NCBI GenBank assembly: GCA_003963145.1
Contig: RXJJ01000022.1
Location: 62,001 to 126,000, forward strand
Origin: Bradyrhizobiaceae bacterium
GTDB lineage: Bacteria; Pseudomonadota; Alphaproteobacteria; Rhizobiales; Xanthobacteraceae
Reading direction: 5' to 3'
DNA: 64,000 bases
Within the stretch, counting starts at the first letter, position 1; each line of letters opens with the position of its first letter. Shown in pieces: positions 17,567 through 26,573 of the stretch. A program made the position numbers and the translations under genes. Under the pieces are notes generated by a model. That model saw nothing but the letters and a program-made list of their open reading frames with translations. It ran no database searches and was not told where the DNA came from.

Positions 17567-18430
17567 TCAGGCGCGGACGGCTTCCACGCGGTAGCGCCCT
17601 GCCCCGCCCTGCCCGAGTGGCTTTTCCAGTTCATGCAGAACGGTCTTAAGCTCAGTAGCAAGCGTCCATGGCGGATTGACGATCAGCAGGCCGGTCGAGA
17701 CCAGACCAGCCTCCTCGCTTGGGGGACCGATGCTGAACTCCACACGCAGACAACGCGATTCCGTGGGATGGGCAGCGGCGGCTGTCCTGGACACATTTGC
17801 CGCCAGCGTATCCGCCGCCCGCCGGTCCTTGACCGGATACCAGAGCATGTAGATGCCCTGCGGCCATTTCGCGAAGGCCGACGCGAAGGCGCCGGCCATG
17901 GTGGCAAATTCATCCTTCTCTTCGAACGGCGGATCAATCAGCACGATGCCGCGCCGCTCGTTCGGCGGCACGAAAGCCGGAAGCGCCGTCCAGCCGTCGA
18001 GGTCCACCACGCGCGCCTGTTCGTCGCGCCGCAGATTGACGATCAGGTTCTTGCGCGCGACGGGTTCGATCTCGCAGGCGACGAGACGATCCTGCGGGCG
18101 CAAGAGTGCCCGCGCGATCAGCGGTGAGCCGGGATAGGCCGTCAGTTCGCGCTGCGGATTGAAGGCGCGCACGATATCGAGATAGGGCGCGACCAGAGCG
18201 CCGGCGGAATCCGAAAAACGGGCCTGCATGATGCGGGCGATGCCGCCGCGCCATTCGCCGCCGCGTTCCGCCTCGCGCGAGGTGAGATCGTAAAGACCTG
18301 CACCGGCATGGGTGTCGATGACGCGGAAGGCCGACTGCTTGTCATGCAGATAGGTCAGTATCCGCACCAGTACGATGTGCTTGATGACATCGGCGAAATT
18401 GCCGGCATGGAAGGCGTGGCGATAATTCAT
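17567..18430 (-). CDS. rlmJ: 23S rRNA (adenine(2030)-N6)-methyltransferase RlmJ
   Basis: RlmJ methylates A2030 of 23S rRNA. The 287-residue protein begins with the family signature MNYRHAFHAGNFADVIKH, has the SAM-binding IDTHAGAGLYDL and the N6-adenine methyltransferase motif IDPPFEEKDEF, and later GIYMLWYPVKDR. All are full length. It appears to be a single-gene unit. The next upstream gene encodes an RNase T2, on the same strand. Confidence 0.93.
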   Translation of the reverse strand: MNYRHAFHAGNFADVIKHIVLVRILTYLHDKQSAFRVIDTHAGAGLYDLTSREAERGGEWRGGIARIMQARFSDSAGALVAPYLDIVRAFNPQRELTAYPGSPLIARALLRPQDRLVACEIEPVARKNLIVNLRRDEQARVVDLDGWTALPAFVPPNERRGIVLIDPPFEEKDEFATMAGAFASAFAKWPQGIYMLWYPVKDRRAADTLAANVSRTAAAAHPTESRCLRVEFSIGPPSEEAGLVSTGLLIVNPPWTLATELKTVLHELEKPLGQGGAGRYRVEAVRA

Positions 18431-18502
18431 GATGCAGGGTTACGACATCGCGCGGGCGATGTAACGCGGCGTCTTGAGACGAGAAGTTGCGCGTGTGCGA
18501 AA

Positions 18503-19192
18503 TTATCCACCGCGTACCGGCGGCATCACGATCTGGTCGCGGCGACAGGCGCGGCGGTCGATTTCCTCGCAGGCACGGAACTGAAGGTCCTTGTTCATGC
18601 AGATGCGAACCTCTCCGAGTCTCTTGCTGTCGCAGGTCACCGCGATCGCCGAATTGCTCAGTCCCGGATTGGCCCTGATGAACGCATCCTCCACCGCCGC
18701 GGGCGTCACCATCTTGTAGTCGGACAGATCGACGAACTCCTGCGGAATTTTCACCGCCGCGCGGGCCTTGCGAACCGTCTCGAAATAGGCCCGCGCACCA
18801 AGTCCCGAGCAGGTGCCGTGCTTGTCCCACTCGTTATAGATCAGCCCGGGCGCAGGCATCAGATCGAGCATCGACTTCATGACGCGGCGGTCGAGCCGGG
18901 GCGATGGCCGTTGGCAGTAATTCGGAAAGCCGCGATCGTATTGCGGCCACAGCCCATGCACCACGAAGGAATACGGCCTGCCGCCGCACTGAACCTGCGT
19001 GCCGCGGCCGGTGCTGCCGCGCTCGGTTGCCGCCTCGCAGAAGGAAGGCGACCACGACAGCGACAGCACATAGAAATCGAACTCGCCGGGCGCGTTCTGG
19101 CGATGATCCTGCGCCGAGGCCGAACCAGCGAATACGCCGGCAAAACTCAAGACAAGAGACAGCCGAAACAGAATTGCCTGGAAACCGGCCAT
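18503..19192 (-). CDS. Secreted ribonuclease T2 family protein
   Basis: The 229-residue protein starts with a signal peptide (LFRLSLVLSFAGVFAGSASAQ) so it acts in the periplasm or outside the cell. Both catalytic segments of RNase T2 are intact: CAS I FVVHGLWPQ and CAS II NEWDKHGTCSGL, each with its histidine. Several cysteines can form the conserved disulfides. The enzyme cuts RNA with a 2',3'-cyclic phosphate intermediate and probably scavenges nucleotides. No neighbour gives a special role. Confidence 0.93.
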   Translation of the reverse strand: MAGFQAILFRLSLVLSFAGVFAGSASAQDHRQNAPGEFDFYVLSLSWSPSFCEAATERGSTGRGTQVQCGGRPYSFVVHGLWPQYDRGFPNYCQRPSPRLDRRVMKSMLDLMPAPGLIYNEWDKHGTCSGLGARAYFETVRKARAAVKIPQEFVDLSDYKMVTPAAVEDAFIRANPGLSNSAIAVTCDSKRLGEVRICMNKDLQFRACEEIDRRACRRDQIVMPPVRGG

Positions 19193-19294
19193 TGAGCGCC
19201 CCTCTGCAAGCCGCCGGAACGCTAACGGGGCTTTAAGAACATTTCAAGAACAAACTTGAAAGAAAAATCTGAGACAGAAACCTGTCGGATCGGA

Positions 19295-19786
19295 TCAGGG
19301 CTTCGCCGAACGGCAGGCAGGGCTGTAGGCCCAGTTGCGGTCGAGGCCGACAACGCACCATTCCAGACCCGATGTCAGACCCGATCCGGCGAAGCCGCCA
19401 TCCTCGATAATCGAGTAATGCACCTGCCGGGGCACGCCGTCATTCAGCATCGCGTTGGCCGAACAGAAACGGCGCGGAATGCTGTTGTAGGCGCTGTTCG
19501 GACCCGACCATGGCCGGTAGGCGACCTCGTGCACGTCGGCGAATCCGGTGATCGCAAGGCCGGAATTCCAGAACTTGCTTTCCTTTTCCTGGAACTGCAC
19601 CGAGATCGCATAAAGCGCCTGCTCGCACTGGGCCATCTGGCCGTCATAGCGCGGCCCCGAAAGCCAGAAGTTCAATTCCAGAGGATTGGCGGCGCGCGCC
19701 GCATCGCCCATCGCCAGCAGTCCCATCGCGGCGCCAAGCAGCGCTGCAAGAGAAGGCTTGCGGAAGGAATCGAAAAAATGGCGCAT
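19295..19786 (-). CDS. Conserved secreted protein of unknown function
   Basis: The product has 163 residues with a signal peptide (RKPSLAALLGAAMGLLAMGDAARA, cleavage before ANPLE). The mature part contains two pairs of cysteines (QCEQAL, RFCSANAM, WCVVGLD, SPACRSA) that could form disulfides, and WNSGLAITGFADVHEVAYRPW. I do not recognise a family with known function. An upstream frame start at 19900 would add 38 residues that look non-coding; the ATG at 19786 gives a good signal peptide. Confidence 0.7.
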   Translation of the reverse strand: MRHFFDSFRKPSLAALLGAAMGLLAMGDAARAANPLELNFWLSGPRYDGQMAQCEQALYAISVQFQEKESKFWNSGLAITGFADVHEVAYRPWSGPNSAYNSIPRRFCSANAMLNDGVPRQVHYSIIEDGGFAGSGLTSGLEWCVVGLDRNWAYSPACRSAKP

Positions 19787-19947
19787 GGCGGTATGTCCGG
19801 ACTGATGCGGTGGACCGTGCCGCGAAGCCTCGCCGGGGTCAAGTGCAGCGCGGCAACACCTTGGCACAACCCCCGGTGAGTGCCTTGACCCTGCTTTCAA
19901 AGCCCAAGACGCGCGGATAAAGTGAGTCCAAATCGATGGAGACGACG

Positions 19948-20241
19948 ATGCGAAAGATTCTTGTCACGGCCGGTCTGCTGGCAGCCGTTTCGGTTGGCGC
20001 CGCCCCGGCACGCGCCGACTGGGTGCCTCCCTTCAAGGGCAACGACACCGGCGGCATCATCGCCTATTCGCTTTACACCGGCGGCGTCGACATCAAGGCG
20101 ATCGCGATCAATCACTGCGCGCAATACGGCAAGACCGTGAAGTTGACCGGCGTCGATGCGCAATATGGCGGCTATATCTCCTTCGCCTGCGTCTGGGTGC
20201 CGCCCGGCAGCGTCGAGAGGCCGCTCCGCGCCGCCTACTAG
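19948..20241 (+). CDS. Small secreted protein of unknown function
   Basis: The product has 97 residues, with a signal peptide (MRKILVTAGLLAAVSVGAAPARA) and a mature part of about 74 residues with two cysteines (NHCAQYG, SFACVWVP). The ATG at 19948 has GGAG 6 bases upstream; an ATG at 19936 would add 4 residues. It is followed after 21 bases by the DUF3617 gene, so the two probably form an operon of secreted proteins. No function can be assigned. Confidence 0.7.
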   Translation: MRKILVTAGLLAAVSVGAAPARADWVPPFKGNDTGGIIAYSLYTGGVDIKAIAINHCAQYGKTVKLTGVDAQYGGYISFACVWVPPGSVERPLRAAY

Positions 20242-20262
20242 AATTTCACCGGAGGATTTTCC

Positions 20263-20892
20263 ATGACGCGACCCCTTCCCTCCGGCCGTGTCATGAGCAT
20301 CCTGAGCGGGGCGGTGGTTTGCACCTCGCTCCAGGCGCTGCCCGCGCGTGCCGAATTCGACATGCCGACCCGCAAGGCCGGCCTGTGGGAAATCACGATG
20401 GTGATGGCCGGAACGCAGATCCCGCCGCGCACCGTTCAGCACTGCACCGACCCCAGTATCGACAAGGAAATGGGCGCGACCTTCGACCCGATGGCGAAGC
20501 AGATGTGTCCACAGCGCAATGTGCAAAAGACCGCGACCGGCATGGTGATCGACTCCACCTGCAATATCGGCGGCATCTCCTCGACATCGCACACCCAGAT
20601 CGATGGCGACTTCAACTCGGCCTACACGGTGCAGGTGACTTCGACCCATCCCGGTCTCACGGGAGGTCCGCCGAAAGAAACCAACATGACGATGCAGGCC
20701 AAATGGATGGGGCCGTGCAAGCCCGATCAGAAGCCGGGCGACATGATCATGCCCGGCGGCATCAAGATGAACATCAAGGACATGCAGGCGCTGCGCAACA
20801 TGATCCCGGGCGGCATGCCACATGGCGGCATGGCCCCGGGCAATATGGCTCCGGGCGGCATGATGCCCGGTGGACTGGCGCCGAAACAGTAG
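20263..20892 (+). CDS. Secreted DUF3617 family protein with Met/Gly/Pro-rich tail
   Basis: The product has 209 residues. A signal peptide (about 1-30, ending LPARA) precedes a DUF3617 domain, recognised by RKAGLWEITMVMAG, the cysteine segment VQHCTDPSID, CPQRNVQKT and STCNIGGISSTSHTQIDGDF. The last 30 residues are a low-complexity tail of MxGG / PGGM units (GGMPHGGMAPGNMAPGGMM). Function of DUF3617 is unknown. GGAGGA lies just before the ATG. Confidence 0.8.
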   Translation: MTRPLPSGRVMSILSGAVVCTSLQALPARAEFDMPTRKAGLWEITMVMAGTQIPPRTVQHCTDPSIDKEMGATFDPMAKQMCPQRNVQKTATGMVIDSTCNIGGISSTSHTQIDGDFNSAYTVQVTSTHPGLTGGPPKETNMTMQAKWMGPCKPDQKPGDMIMPGGIKMNIKDMQALRNMIPGGMPHGGMAPGNMAPGGMMPGGLAPKQ

Positions 20893-20897
20893 CGCCG

Positions 20898-21089
20898 TTA
20901 TTTCTTCTGGCGCTCGATAAAGGTCTTGCCGCCCTTCATCTTGTGCGCCAGCGGTGCTTCGTTGATCTGAATCACCACCACCTCGGGATCGACGCCGATT
21001 TTGACAAAGGCTTCAGTGATCCCGAGCATCAGATTTTTCTTCTGCTCGTCCGAGCGGCCAGCGGCCAGGTTCACGGTTACTTCAGGCAT
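20898..21089 (-). CDS. 4-oxalocrotonate tautomerase family protein
   Basis: The product has 63 residues, the usual subunit size. The protein starts Met-Pro, so Pro becomes the catalytic N-terminal base after methionine removal. The pattern VTVNLAAGRSDEQKKNLMLGITEAFVKIGVDPEVVVIQINE is typical of the family. The substrate is unknown; members catalyse keto-enol tautomerisation or related reactions. It is convergent with the DUF3617 gene (5-base gap). AGAGG is 6 bases upstream of the ATG. Confidence 0.9.
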   Translation of the reverse strand: MPEVTVNLAAGRSDEQKKNLMLGITEAFVKIGVDPEVVVIQINEAPLAHKMKGGKTFIERQKK

Positions 21090-21203
21090 GGAAACCTCTT
21101 CTGATTAAACAGCCGCATGATCGTGCTGGCTGCGGATAAAATAGATCTCAACTTCGCGGCGACCCTGTCAATCACAGCGCGCGTGTTGGCGTGGGTTTTC
21201 CGA

Positions 21204-22811
21204 TCATCTTGCCGACCACGTGACGCCATGGCGCGCCAGCACCTTGCGCACGGCCTCGACCAGTTGATCTTCGGGTAAGGCAACCTGCGCTTCGCCCTGC
21301 TGCTTCTGCAAAAAGGCTTCGCGGTCGGCGCTTTCCCCGCCGACCTGCGCGCCGAGGATCAAATCCTTGATCTGGACGATCCCTTGCGCCTTCTCGTCGC
21401 CGCCCTGAATGACGGCGCAGGGCGAGTTGCGGCGGTCGGCGTACTTAAGCTGCACGCCGAGATTGTTCTTCGGATTGCCGAGATACATTTCGGCGCGGAT
21501 GCGCGGCCCATCCGGCCTTAGAGGATCAACAGGAGAGCTGCGAAGCGTGGCGACAAATTTCTGGTATTGCGCGGTCTCGTTGCGGTCCATCACCACGACA
21601 ACGACGGGACCGAACTCCGGCGTGGTGTCGATCTTGCCGAGCATGGTGAGCGCGGCCTGCAGGCGCGAGACACCGATCGAGAAGCCCGTGGCCGGCACCG
21701 GCTCCCCGCGAAAGCGCGACACGAGACCATCATAGCGCCCGCCACCGCCGACCGAGCCGAAGCGAACGGGACGGCCCTTCTCGTCTTTCGTCTCCAGCAA
21801 CAGTTCTACTTCGTAGACAGGGCCCGTGTAGTATTCGAGACCGCGCACGACGGAGGAGTCTATCTTGATCCGGTTTGGCTCGTAGCCCGACGCAGCAACG
21901 AGTCGCTGAATCTCAATCAGTTCCGTCGTGCCATCAAAAAAGGATTGATGAATAGGATACGATTTTGAAGGTGGACCAGAATCAGCAGATTCTGCCGTTT
22001 CGACGTAAAGTCTAGCCTCGACCCTAGCTGTTCCGGTTTCAATAACCGATGCATCCGGCGGAGCAAGCTGGGCAATTACTAAACTGATTTGATCGTTATC
22101 GAGACCTGCTCCCTTTGTAAAATCTCCGCTCTCGTCCTTACGGCCCTCACCCAGCAATAATTTCACGCCTTCGATTCCAAGACGATCCAGCTTATCAATC
22201 GCCCGCAGCACCGTGAGCCGCCTGGCCGCGTTCTCGTCGCCGCCGAGTCCGATCGACTCCATCACGCCATCGAGCACCTTGCGGTTGTTCACCTTCACCA
22301 CATAGGAGCCGCGCGGAATGCCGAGCGCCTCCATCGTGTCCGCCGCCATCATGCACATCTCGGCGTCGGCAGCGGGCGAGGCGCTGCCGACCGTGTCGGC
22401 GTCGAACTGCATGAACTGGCGGAAGCGTCCGGGACCCGGCTTCTCGTTGCGATAGACATAGCCGTGGCGATAGGAGCGATAGGGCTTCGGCAGCGTGTCG
22501 AAATTTTCCGCGACATAGCGCGCGAGCGGCGCGGTCAGGTCGTAGCGCAGCGAGACCCACTGCTCGTCGTCGTCCTGAAACGAGAACACGCCCTCGTTCG
22601 GCCGGTCCTGATCGGGCAAAAATTTGCCGAGCGCGTCGGTGTATTCCATCGCGGGTGTTTCCACTGGCTCGAAACCGTAGCGCTCATAGACGGCGCGGAT
22701 TTTCTCCACCATCTGGCGCGTCGCCGCGATTTCGGCAGGCGTGCGGTCGACCAGCCCGCGCGGCAGGCGGGCTTTGAGTTTCTGCGGCTTTTTGGGTTTC
22801 TTGTCGGACAT
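21204..22811 (-). CDS. hisS: Histidyl-tRNA synthetase
   Basis: HisRS charges tRNA-His. The 535-residue class II synthetase has motif 2 ([23 protein letters not shown]), the histidine-binding segments [11 protein letters not shown] and [11 protein letters not shown], and a C-terminal anticodon-binding domain. Start chosen at the ATG in the sequence [11 protein letters not shown]; the longer frame upstream runs into tadG in the opposite sense of use and is not coding. Bases about 21780-22200 (residues about 204-343) are clearly poorer in GC than the rest of the gene. The frame is intact throughout. Confidence 0.95.
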   Translation of the reverse strand: MSDKKPKKPQKLKARLPRGLVDRTPAEIAATRQMVEKIRAVYERYGFEPVETPAMEYTDALGKFLPDQDRPNEGVFSFQDDDEQWVSLRYDLTAPLARYVAENFDTLPKPYRSYRHGYVYRNEKPGPGRFRQFMQFDADTVGSASPAADAEMCMMAADTMEALGIPRGSYVVKVNNRKVLDGVMESIGLGGDENAARRLTVLRAIDKLDRLGIEGVKLLLGEGRKDESGDFTKGAGLDNDQISLVIAQLAPPDASVIETGTARVEARLYVETAESADSGPPSKSYPIHQSFFDGTTELIEIQRLVAASGYEPNRIKIDSSVVRGLEYYTGPVYEVELLLETKDEKGRPVRFGSVGGGGRYDGLVSRFRGEPVPATGFSIGVSRLQAALTMLGKIDTTPEFGPVVVVVMDRNETAQYQKFVATLRSSPVDPLRPDGPRIRAEMYLGNPKNNLGVQLKYADRRNSPCAVIQGGDEKAQGIVQIKDLILGAQVGGESADREAFLQKQQGEAQVALPEDQLVEAVRKVLARHGVTWSAR

Positions 22812-22858
22812 GCCGGGGTGGTACCAGCCGACAAAACATCCGGCAAGCACTGGACGGT

Positions 22859-24517
22859 CTAATTCACCAGCACCGCGCCGTCGCAGCGGATGCCCGGCAC
22901 CCAGACGTCGGCCTGACCTAGGCCGACGCCCAGCGTCTGCAAGACCGAAACCAGTAGCGTGTCGATCGAGCCGCTCGCGCCGCTGATGATGCCGGTCACC
23001 AGCGGTCCGATGCCGGGGATCGGCAGACCGAGCGGGCCAAGCTGGATGGTGAGTTGCAGATCGTTCAGGAGGCTCGCCGTCAACGAGGATGTGAACGACG
23101 TCGTGTTCACCGTTTTGCGGGTCTGCGCCAGAATGTCGGAATAAGAAAAATTCACATTGGTCGGTGAGGTATTTTCCATCGCGGCGTGAGCGCGTGCCGA
23201 GACCTGAATGATCCCGAGATTGACGATCTTTGCCGCCGGCGGGTTGGGCTTGGTCGAGAAATTCGTCATGTCGGCGCTGGTCACCGCGCCGATCCACGCA
23301 TCCACGATGCCGGGCGAGACGCCGAGCGTCACCGATGATGTGCTGAGGCTGGGATAGCCGCAGGAGATGGCGTTGAGCGTGGCGGTTCCGGCCGCAACCT
23401 CGACATAGACCGGAAGGTTGACCACCGATACCGACCCCGAACCGACAAGCTGGATATTCAGGAAGATGCGGGTCTGCGCCGTATGCACGCTCGCTCCCTG
23501 AGTACCGACCGTGATCCAGCTCGATCCGACCGGGCGCTCGCCGATGGTCGCCTGAAGCGTGACGCCGGCAATGCCGGGCAATCCGAGATTCAACGCGGCG
23601 GCGATCTGATTGGTGCCGTTGGCGGCCTGCGCCGCGGCGGACAACAGATCGAAAGCCGCGACACTCACGCCGACTTTCGGCTGTTGGCCGACGATCAGAT
23701 CGTCGTAAGGCCCGGTATCGATCAGAGAGCCGAGCTTGATCCTTGCATTCGATCCCGTCACCGCGGCCGTGACATTGGCCAGAGCGACAGAAGCCGGTCC
23801 GCCGCCGACGCTCGCCTGAAGCGCGGACATCACATCGCCGATCTTCAGGCTGGTATTGAGAAGAGTGTCGTAACTGACGCCGGTCAGGCTGGCGCGAGTC
23901 GCCAGTGCCGACATGAAATCGAACAGATTGACGTTGGCATTGATCAGATTCTGGTAGTCCATAGCAGACAGCGACAGAGACGAGCCGAGAAGGCCGCTGA
24001 GCAGTGCATTGAGCAGGCCGCCATTCAGCGACACCAGCCGCGAACCGATGGCGAACGTCGCCAGCTGCGTGGTGGAAGCGATCGCGGTCGCGTTGAGATT
24101 GAAATAGGTCGAACCCGTCAGCACCTTCCCGAAAAACAGCGGCGTTTGGGTCCGCATCGTCACGCGCACCGCGTTGGCAGGTGACGCCGCCGGCTTGAAG
24201 CGCTGCTGCGGCATCAGGGATGCGTCGGCCTTGTAGACGCCGGGCTCGACAGCCACGAGCGAGTCCGGCGGAAAGTTATTCCTGGCGACGGTGGCCGCAG
24301 CAGCGCGTGAAGCATGGGACAGATCGCTCGCCGCGACGATGGCGGCAAGATCGGCGGCACTTTGTGTCCGTCGCTTGTCGGCGAAGATCGAACCGACATC
24401 GACGCCCAGCGCGGCGAAACCGGCGATCATCACCATGCAGACGCCGGCGATCAGGGCGATGTTGCCGCGTTCGTCGGCGGCAAAGCGTCGAAGAAGATCT
24501 GCAGCACGAAAGCACAT
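22859..24517 (-). CDS. TadG-like pilus assembly protein
   Basis: The 552-residue protein has an N-terminal basic patch, then a membrane segment in [47 protein letters not shown], which is the classic TadG/TadE entry with a DUF2134-type continuation. The long exported part is rich in Ser, Thr, Ala and Val and contains no known enzyme motif. TadG-like proteins are minor components of Flp/Tad pilus machinery. The gene follows tadE after 2 bases. No other tad genes (cpa, tadA, tadB, flp) are in the window. Confidence 0.85.
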   Translation of the reverse strand: MCFRAADLLRRFAADERGNIALIAGVCMVMIAGFAALGVDVGSIFADKRRTQSAADLAAIVAASDLSHASRAAAATVARNNFPPDSLVAVEPGVYKADASLMPQQRFKPAASPANAVRVTMRTQTPLFFGKVLTGSTYFNLNATAIASTTQLATFAIGSRLVSLNGGLLNALLSGLLGSSLSLSAMDYQNLINANVNLFDFMSALATRASLTGVSYDTLLNTSLKIGDVMSALQASVGGGPASVALANVTAAVTGSNARIKLGSLIDTGPYDDLIVGQQPKVGVSVAAFDLLSAAAQAANGTNQIAAALNLGLPGIAGVTLQATIGERPVGSSWITVGTQGASVHTAQTRIFLNIQLVGSGSVSVVNLPVYVEVAAGTATLNAISCGYPSLSTSSVTLGVSPGIVDAWIGAVTSADMTNFSTKPNPPAAKIVNLGIIQVSARAHAAMENTSPTNVNFSYSDILAQTRKTVNTTSFTSSLTASLLNDLQLTIQLGPLGLPIPGIGPLVTGIISGASGSIDTLLVSVLQTLGVGLGQADVWVPGIRCDGAVLVN

Positions 24518-24519
24518 GC

Positions 24520-24957
24520 CTAATACCCTCCGCGCGGAATGGCGGCCGAGCGCACGATGGTGGTTGGCGGCGCGGGTACGAAAGACGGCAACGAATAGAT
24601 GAAAGAGCCGGAGGCGTCGTAATTCACCGTTACCACGAACACGTTGGCGTCCGTCGGTGATGTCGCCGCATTGACGGTGATGCGTCCGGGCGCGATCAGC
24701 GGGTAGGAGCCGACATTACTGGTAACGTAACCATTCGCCAGCGAACTGCGCTCGGTTTCGGACAGACCTGCGACCGAAGAGCGGGCGGCTTCGGCGGCGA
24801 GCTGCTGCACGCCATGCACCATCGCAAGGTATGAACCGAACACCACAATGCCGAAGATGATCGCCATGAACACCGGCAGCAGCAACGCGAACTCGACAGC
24901 GGATGCGCCTACGCTGTTTCTGCGAAATCCTGAAAGTTTTTCTGCCGCGCTACTCAT
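24520..24957 (-). CDS. TadE-family pilus assembly protein
   Basis: The product has 145 residues counting from the ATG at 24957; an ATG at 24978 would add 7 residues. The N-terminus RNSVGASAVEFALLLPVFMAIIFGIVVFGSYLAMVHGVQQLAAEAARSSVAG is the TadE-type prepilin-like segment with E in position +5 of the hydrophobic helix. TadE is a pseudopilin of the Tad system and may be processed by a TadV-like peptidase. Together with tadG just downstream it forms a two-gene unit. The region upstream is AT-rich and probably contains the promoter. Confidence 0.85.
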   Translation of the reverse strand: MSSAAEKLSGFRRNSVGASAVEFALLLPVFMAIIFGIVVFGSYLAMVHGVQQLAAEAARSSVAGLSETERSSLANGYVTSNVGSYPLIAPGRITVNAATSPTDANVFVVTVNYDASGSFIYSLPSFVPAPPTTIVRSAAIPRGGY

Positions 24958-25146
24958 GGCGCATATCTGCTCATACAACTATTAAGAGCAAATAAATCAA
25001 AATATAATCTTGGGTAGTAATACTATACAGCGGCCATGCGCGTTTATACGCAGCGCGGCCACATGCAAGGCCGCCGGTTTTGATCCGGGACCTGAAGTGA
25101 TAGGTTGCCCCCGCCTTCGACACATCCCGCGCAAAGGACGTTTGCC

Positions 25147-26490
25147 TTGAATATCCAACAGACTCGCCCGCCGGCCGCAACACCCAACGATCTTGCCGCG
25201 TACTGGATGCCGTTTACCGCCAATCGCGCGTTCAAGCGCGCGCCGCGCATGCTCGCCGGCGCCAAGGACATGCACTACACGACAACGGACGGGCGGAAGA
25301 TTCTGGATTCTGTCGCCGGGATGTGGTGCTCGAACGCCGGCCATTGCCGTGACCCGATCAACGAGGCGATCGCCCGCCAGGCGGCCACGCTGGACTATGC
25401 GCCGCCGTTCCAGTTCGGCCACCCGCAGGCCTTCGAACTGGCAAACCGCATCGCGGCCCTCGCGCCCGAGGGACTTGATCATGTGTTCTTCTGCAATTCA
25501 GGCTCCGAATCCGTCGACACCGCGCTGAAGATAGCGCTCGCCTATCACGCCGTGCGCGGTGACGCGTCCCGCACCCGCCTGATCGGCCGCGAGCGCGGCT
25601 ATCACGGCGTCGGCTTCGGCGGCATTTCGGTCGGCGGAATGGTCAACAACCGCAAGATGTTCGGCTCGCTGCTGACCGGCGTCGATCATCTGCCGACCAC
25701 GTACGTCCGCGAGAAACAGGCTTTCACCAAGGGCGAGCCGGAATGGGGCGCGCATCTTGCCGACGAACTCGAACGCATTGTCGGAATCCATGGCGCTTCC
25801 ACCATCGCCGCCGTGATCGTCGAGCCGATGGCCGGCTCGACCGGCGTTCTTGTCTCCCCCAAGGGATATCTGCAGCGTCTGCGCGAGATTTGCGACCGGC
25901 ACGGCATCCTTTTGATCTTCGATGAGGTCATCACCGGGTTCGGACGCCTTGGCTACGCCTTCGCCGCCGAACGTTATGGCGTAACTCCCGACATCATCAC
26001 CTTCGCCAAGGGGATTACCAACGGCGCGGTGCCGATGGGCGGCGCGCTGATCCGCGGCGAGATTTACGACGCCTTCATGAAAGGCCCGGACCACGCGGTG
26101 GAACTGTTCCACGGTTATACCTATTCGGCGCATCCGATCGCCTGCGCGGCGGGTCTTGCCACCCTCGACCTTTACCGCGAAGAGAAACTCTTCGAACGCG
26201 CACGCGATCTGGAACCGCAATGGGCCGACGCCGTCATGAGCCTGCGCAACGAGCCGAACGTGCTGGATATCCGCACCGTCGGCATCACCGCCGGCATCGA
26301 TCTTGCGCCCAAGGACAACGCACCTGGACTGCGCGGAATGGAAGCCCTCAACAACGCGTTCCATGACCATGACATCATGGTGCGGGTCGCGGGCGATACG
26401 CTGGCTCTGACGCCCCCGCTTATCGTGAGCGAGGCCCAGATCGGCGAAATCATTGAAAAGGTCGCCAGGGTGATCCGTTCTGTCGCCTGA
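25147..26490 (+). CDS. Omega-amino acid:pyruvate transaminase (beta-alanine-pyruvate type)
   Basis: This is a class III PLP aminotransferase of 447 residues. Its catalytic lysine is Lys288 in FAKGITNGAVPMGG, preceded by FDEVITGFGR. The N-terminal segment PNDLAAYWMPFTANRAFKRAPRM and the segment CNSGSESVDTALKIALAYHAVRG match beta-alanine/omega-amino acid:pyruvate transaminases. The TTG at 25147 has AAGGA 8 bases upstream and gives the usual length; an earlier TTG at 25105 lacks that. Probable role: transfer from beta-alanine or diamines to pyruvate, giving a carbon or nitrogen source. Exact substrate is not certain. Confidence 0.88.
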   Translation: MNIQQTRPPAATPNDLAAYWMPFTANRAFKRAPRMLAGAKDMHYTTTDGRKILDSVAGMWCSNAGHCRDPINEAIARQAATLDYAPPFQFGHPQAFELANRIAALAPEGLDHVFFCNSGSESVDTALKIALAYHAVRGDASRTRLIGRERGYHGVGFGGISVGGMVNNRKMFGSLLTGVDHLPTTYVREKQAFTKGEPEWGAHLADELERIVGIHGASTIAAVIVEPMAGSTGVLVSPKGYLQRLREICDRHGILLIFDEVITGFGRLGYAFAAERYGVTPDIITFAKGITNGAVPMGGALIRGEIYDAFMKGPDHAVELFHGYTYSAHPIACAAGLATLDLYREEKLFERARDLEPQWADAVMSLRNEPNVLDIRTVGITAGIDLAPKDNAPGLRGMEALNNAFHDHDIMVRVAGDTLALTPPLIVSEAQIGEIIEKVARVIRSVA

Positions 26491-26573
26491 GCGGAAAACT
26501 TGTCATCAAAGAACATTTCACGCCGAATCAAACTTGGTGTTAGGATCGCGAAGCCGGGGACTGGGCCAGCGAG

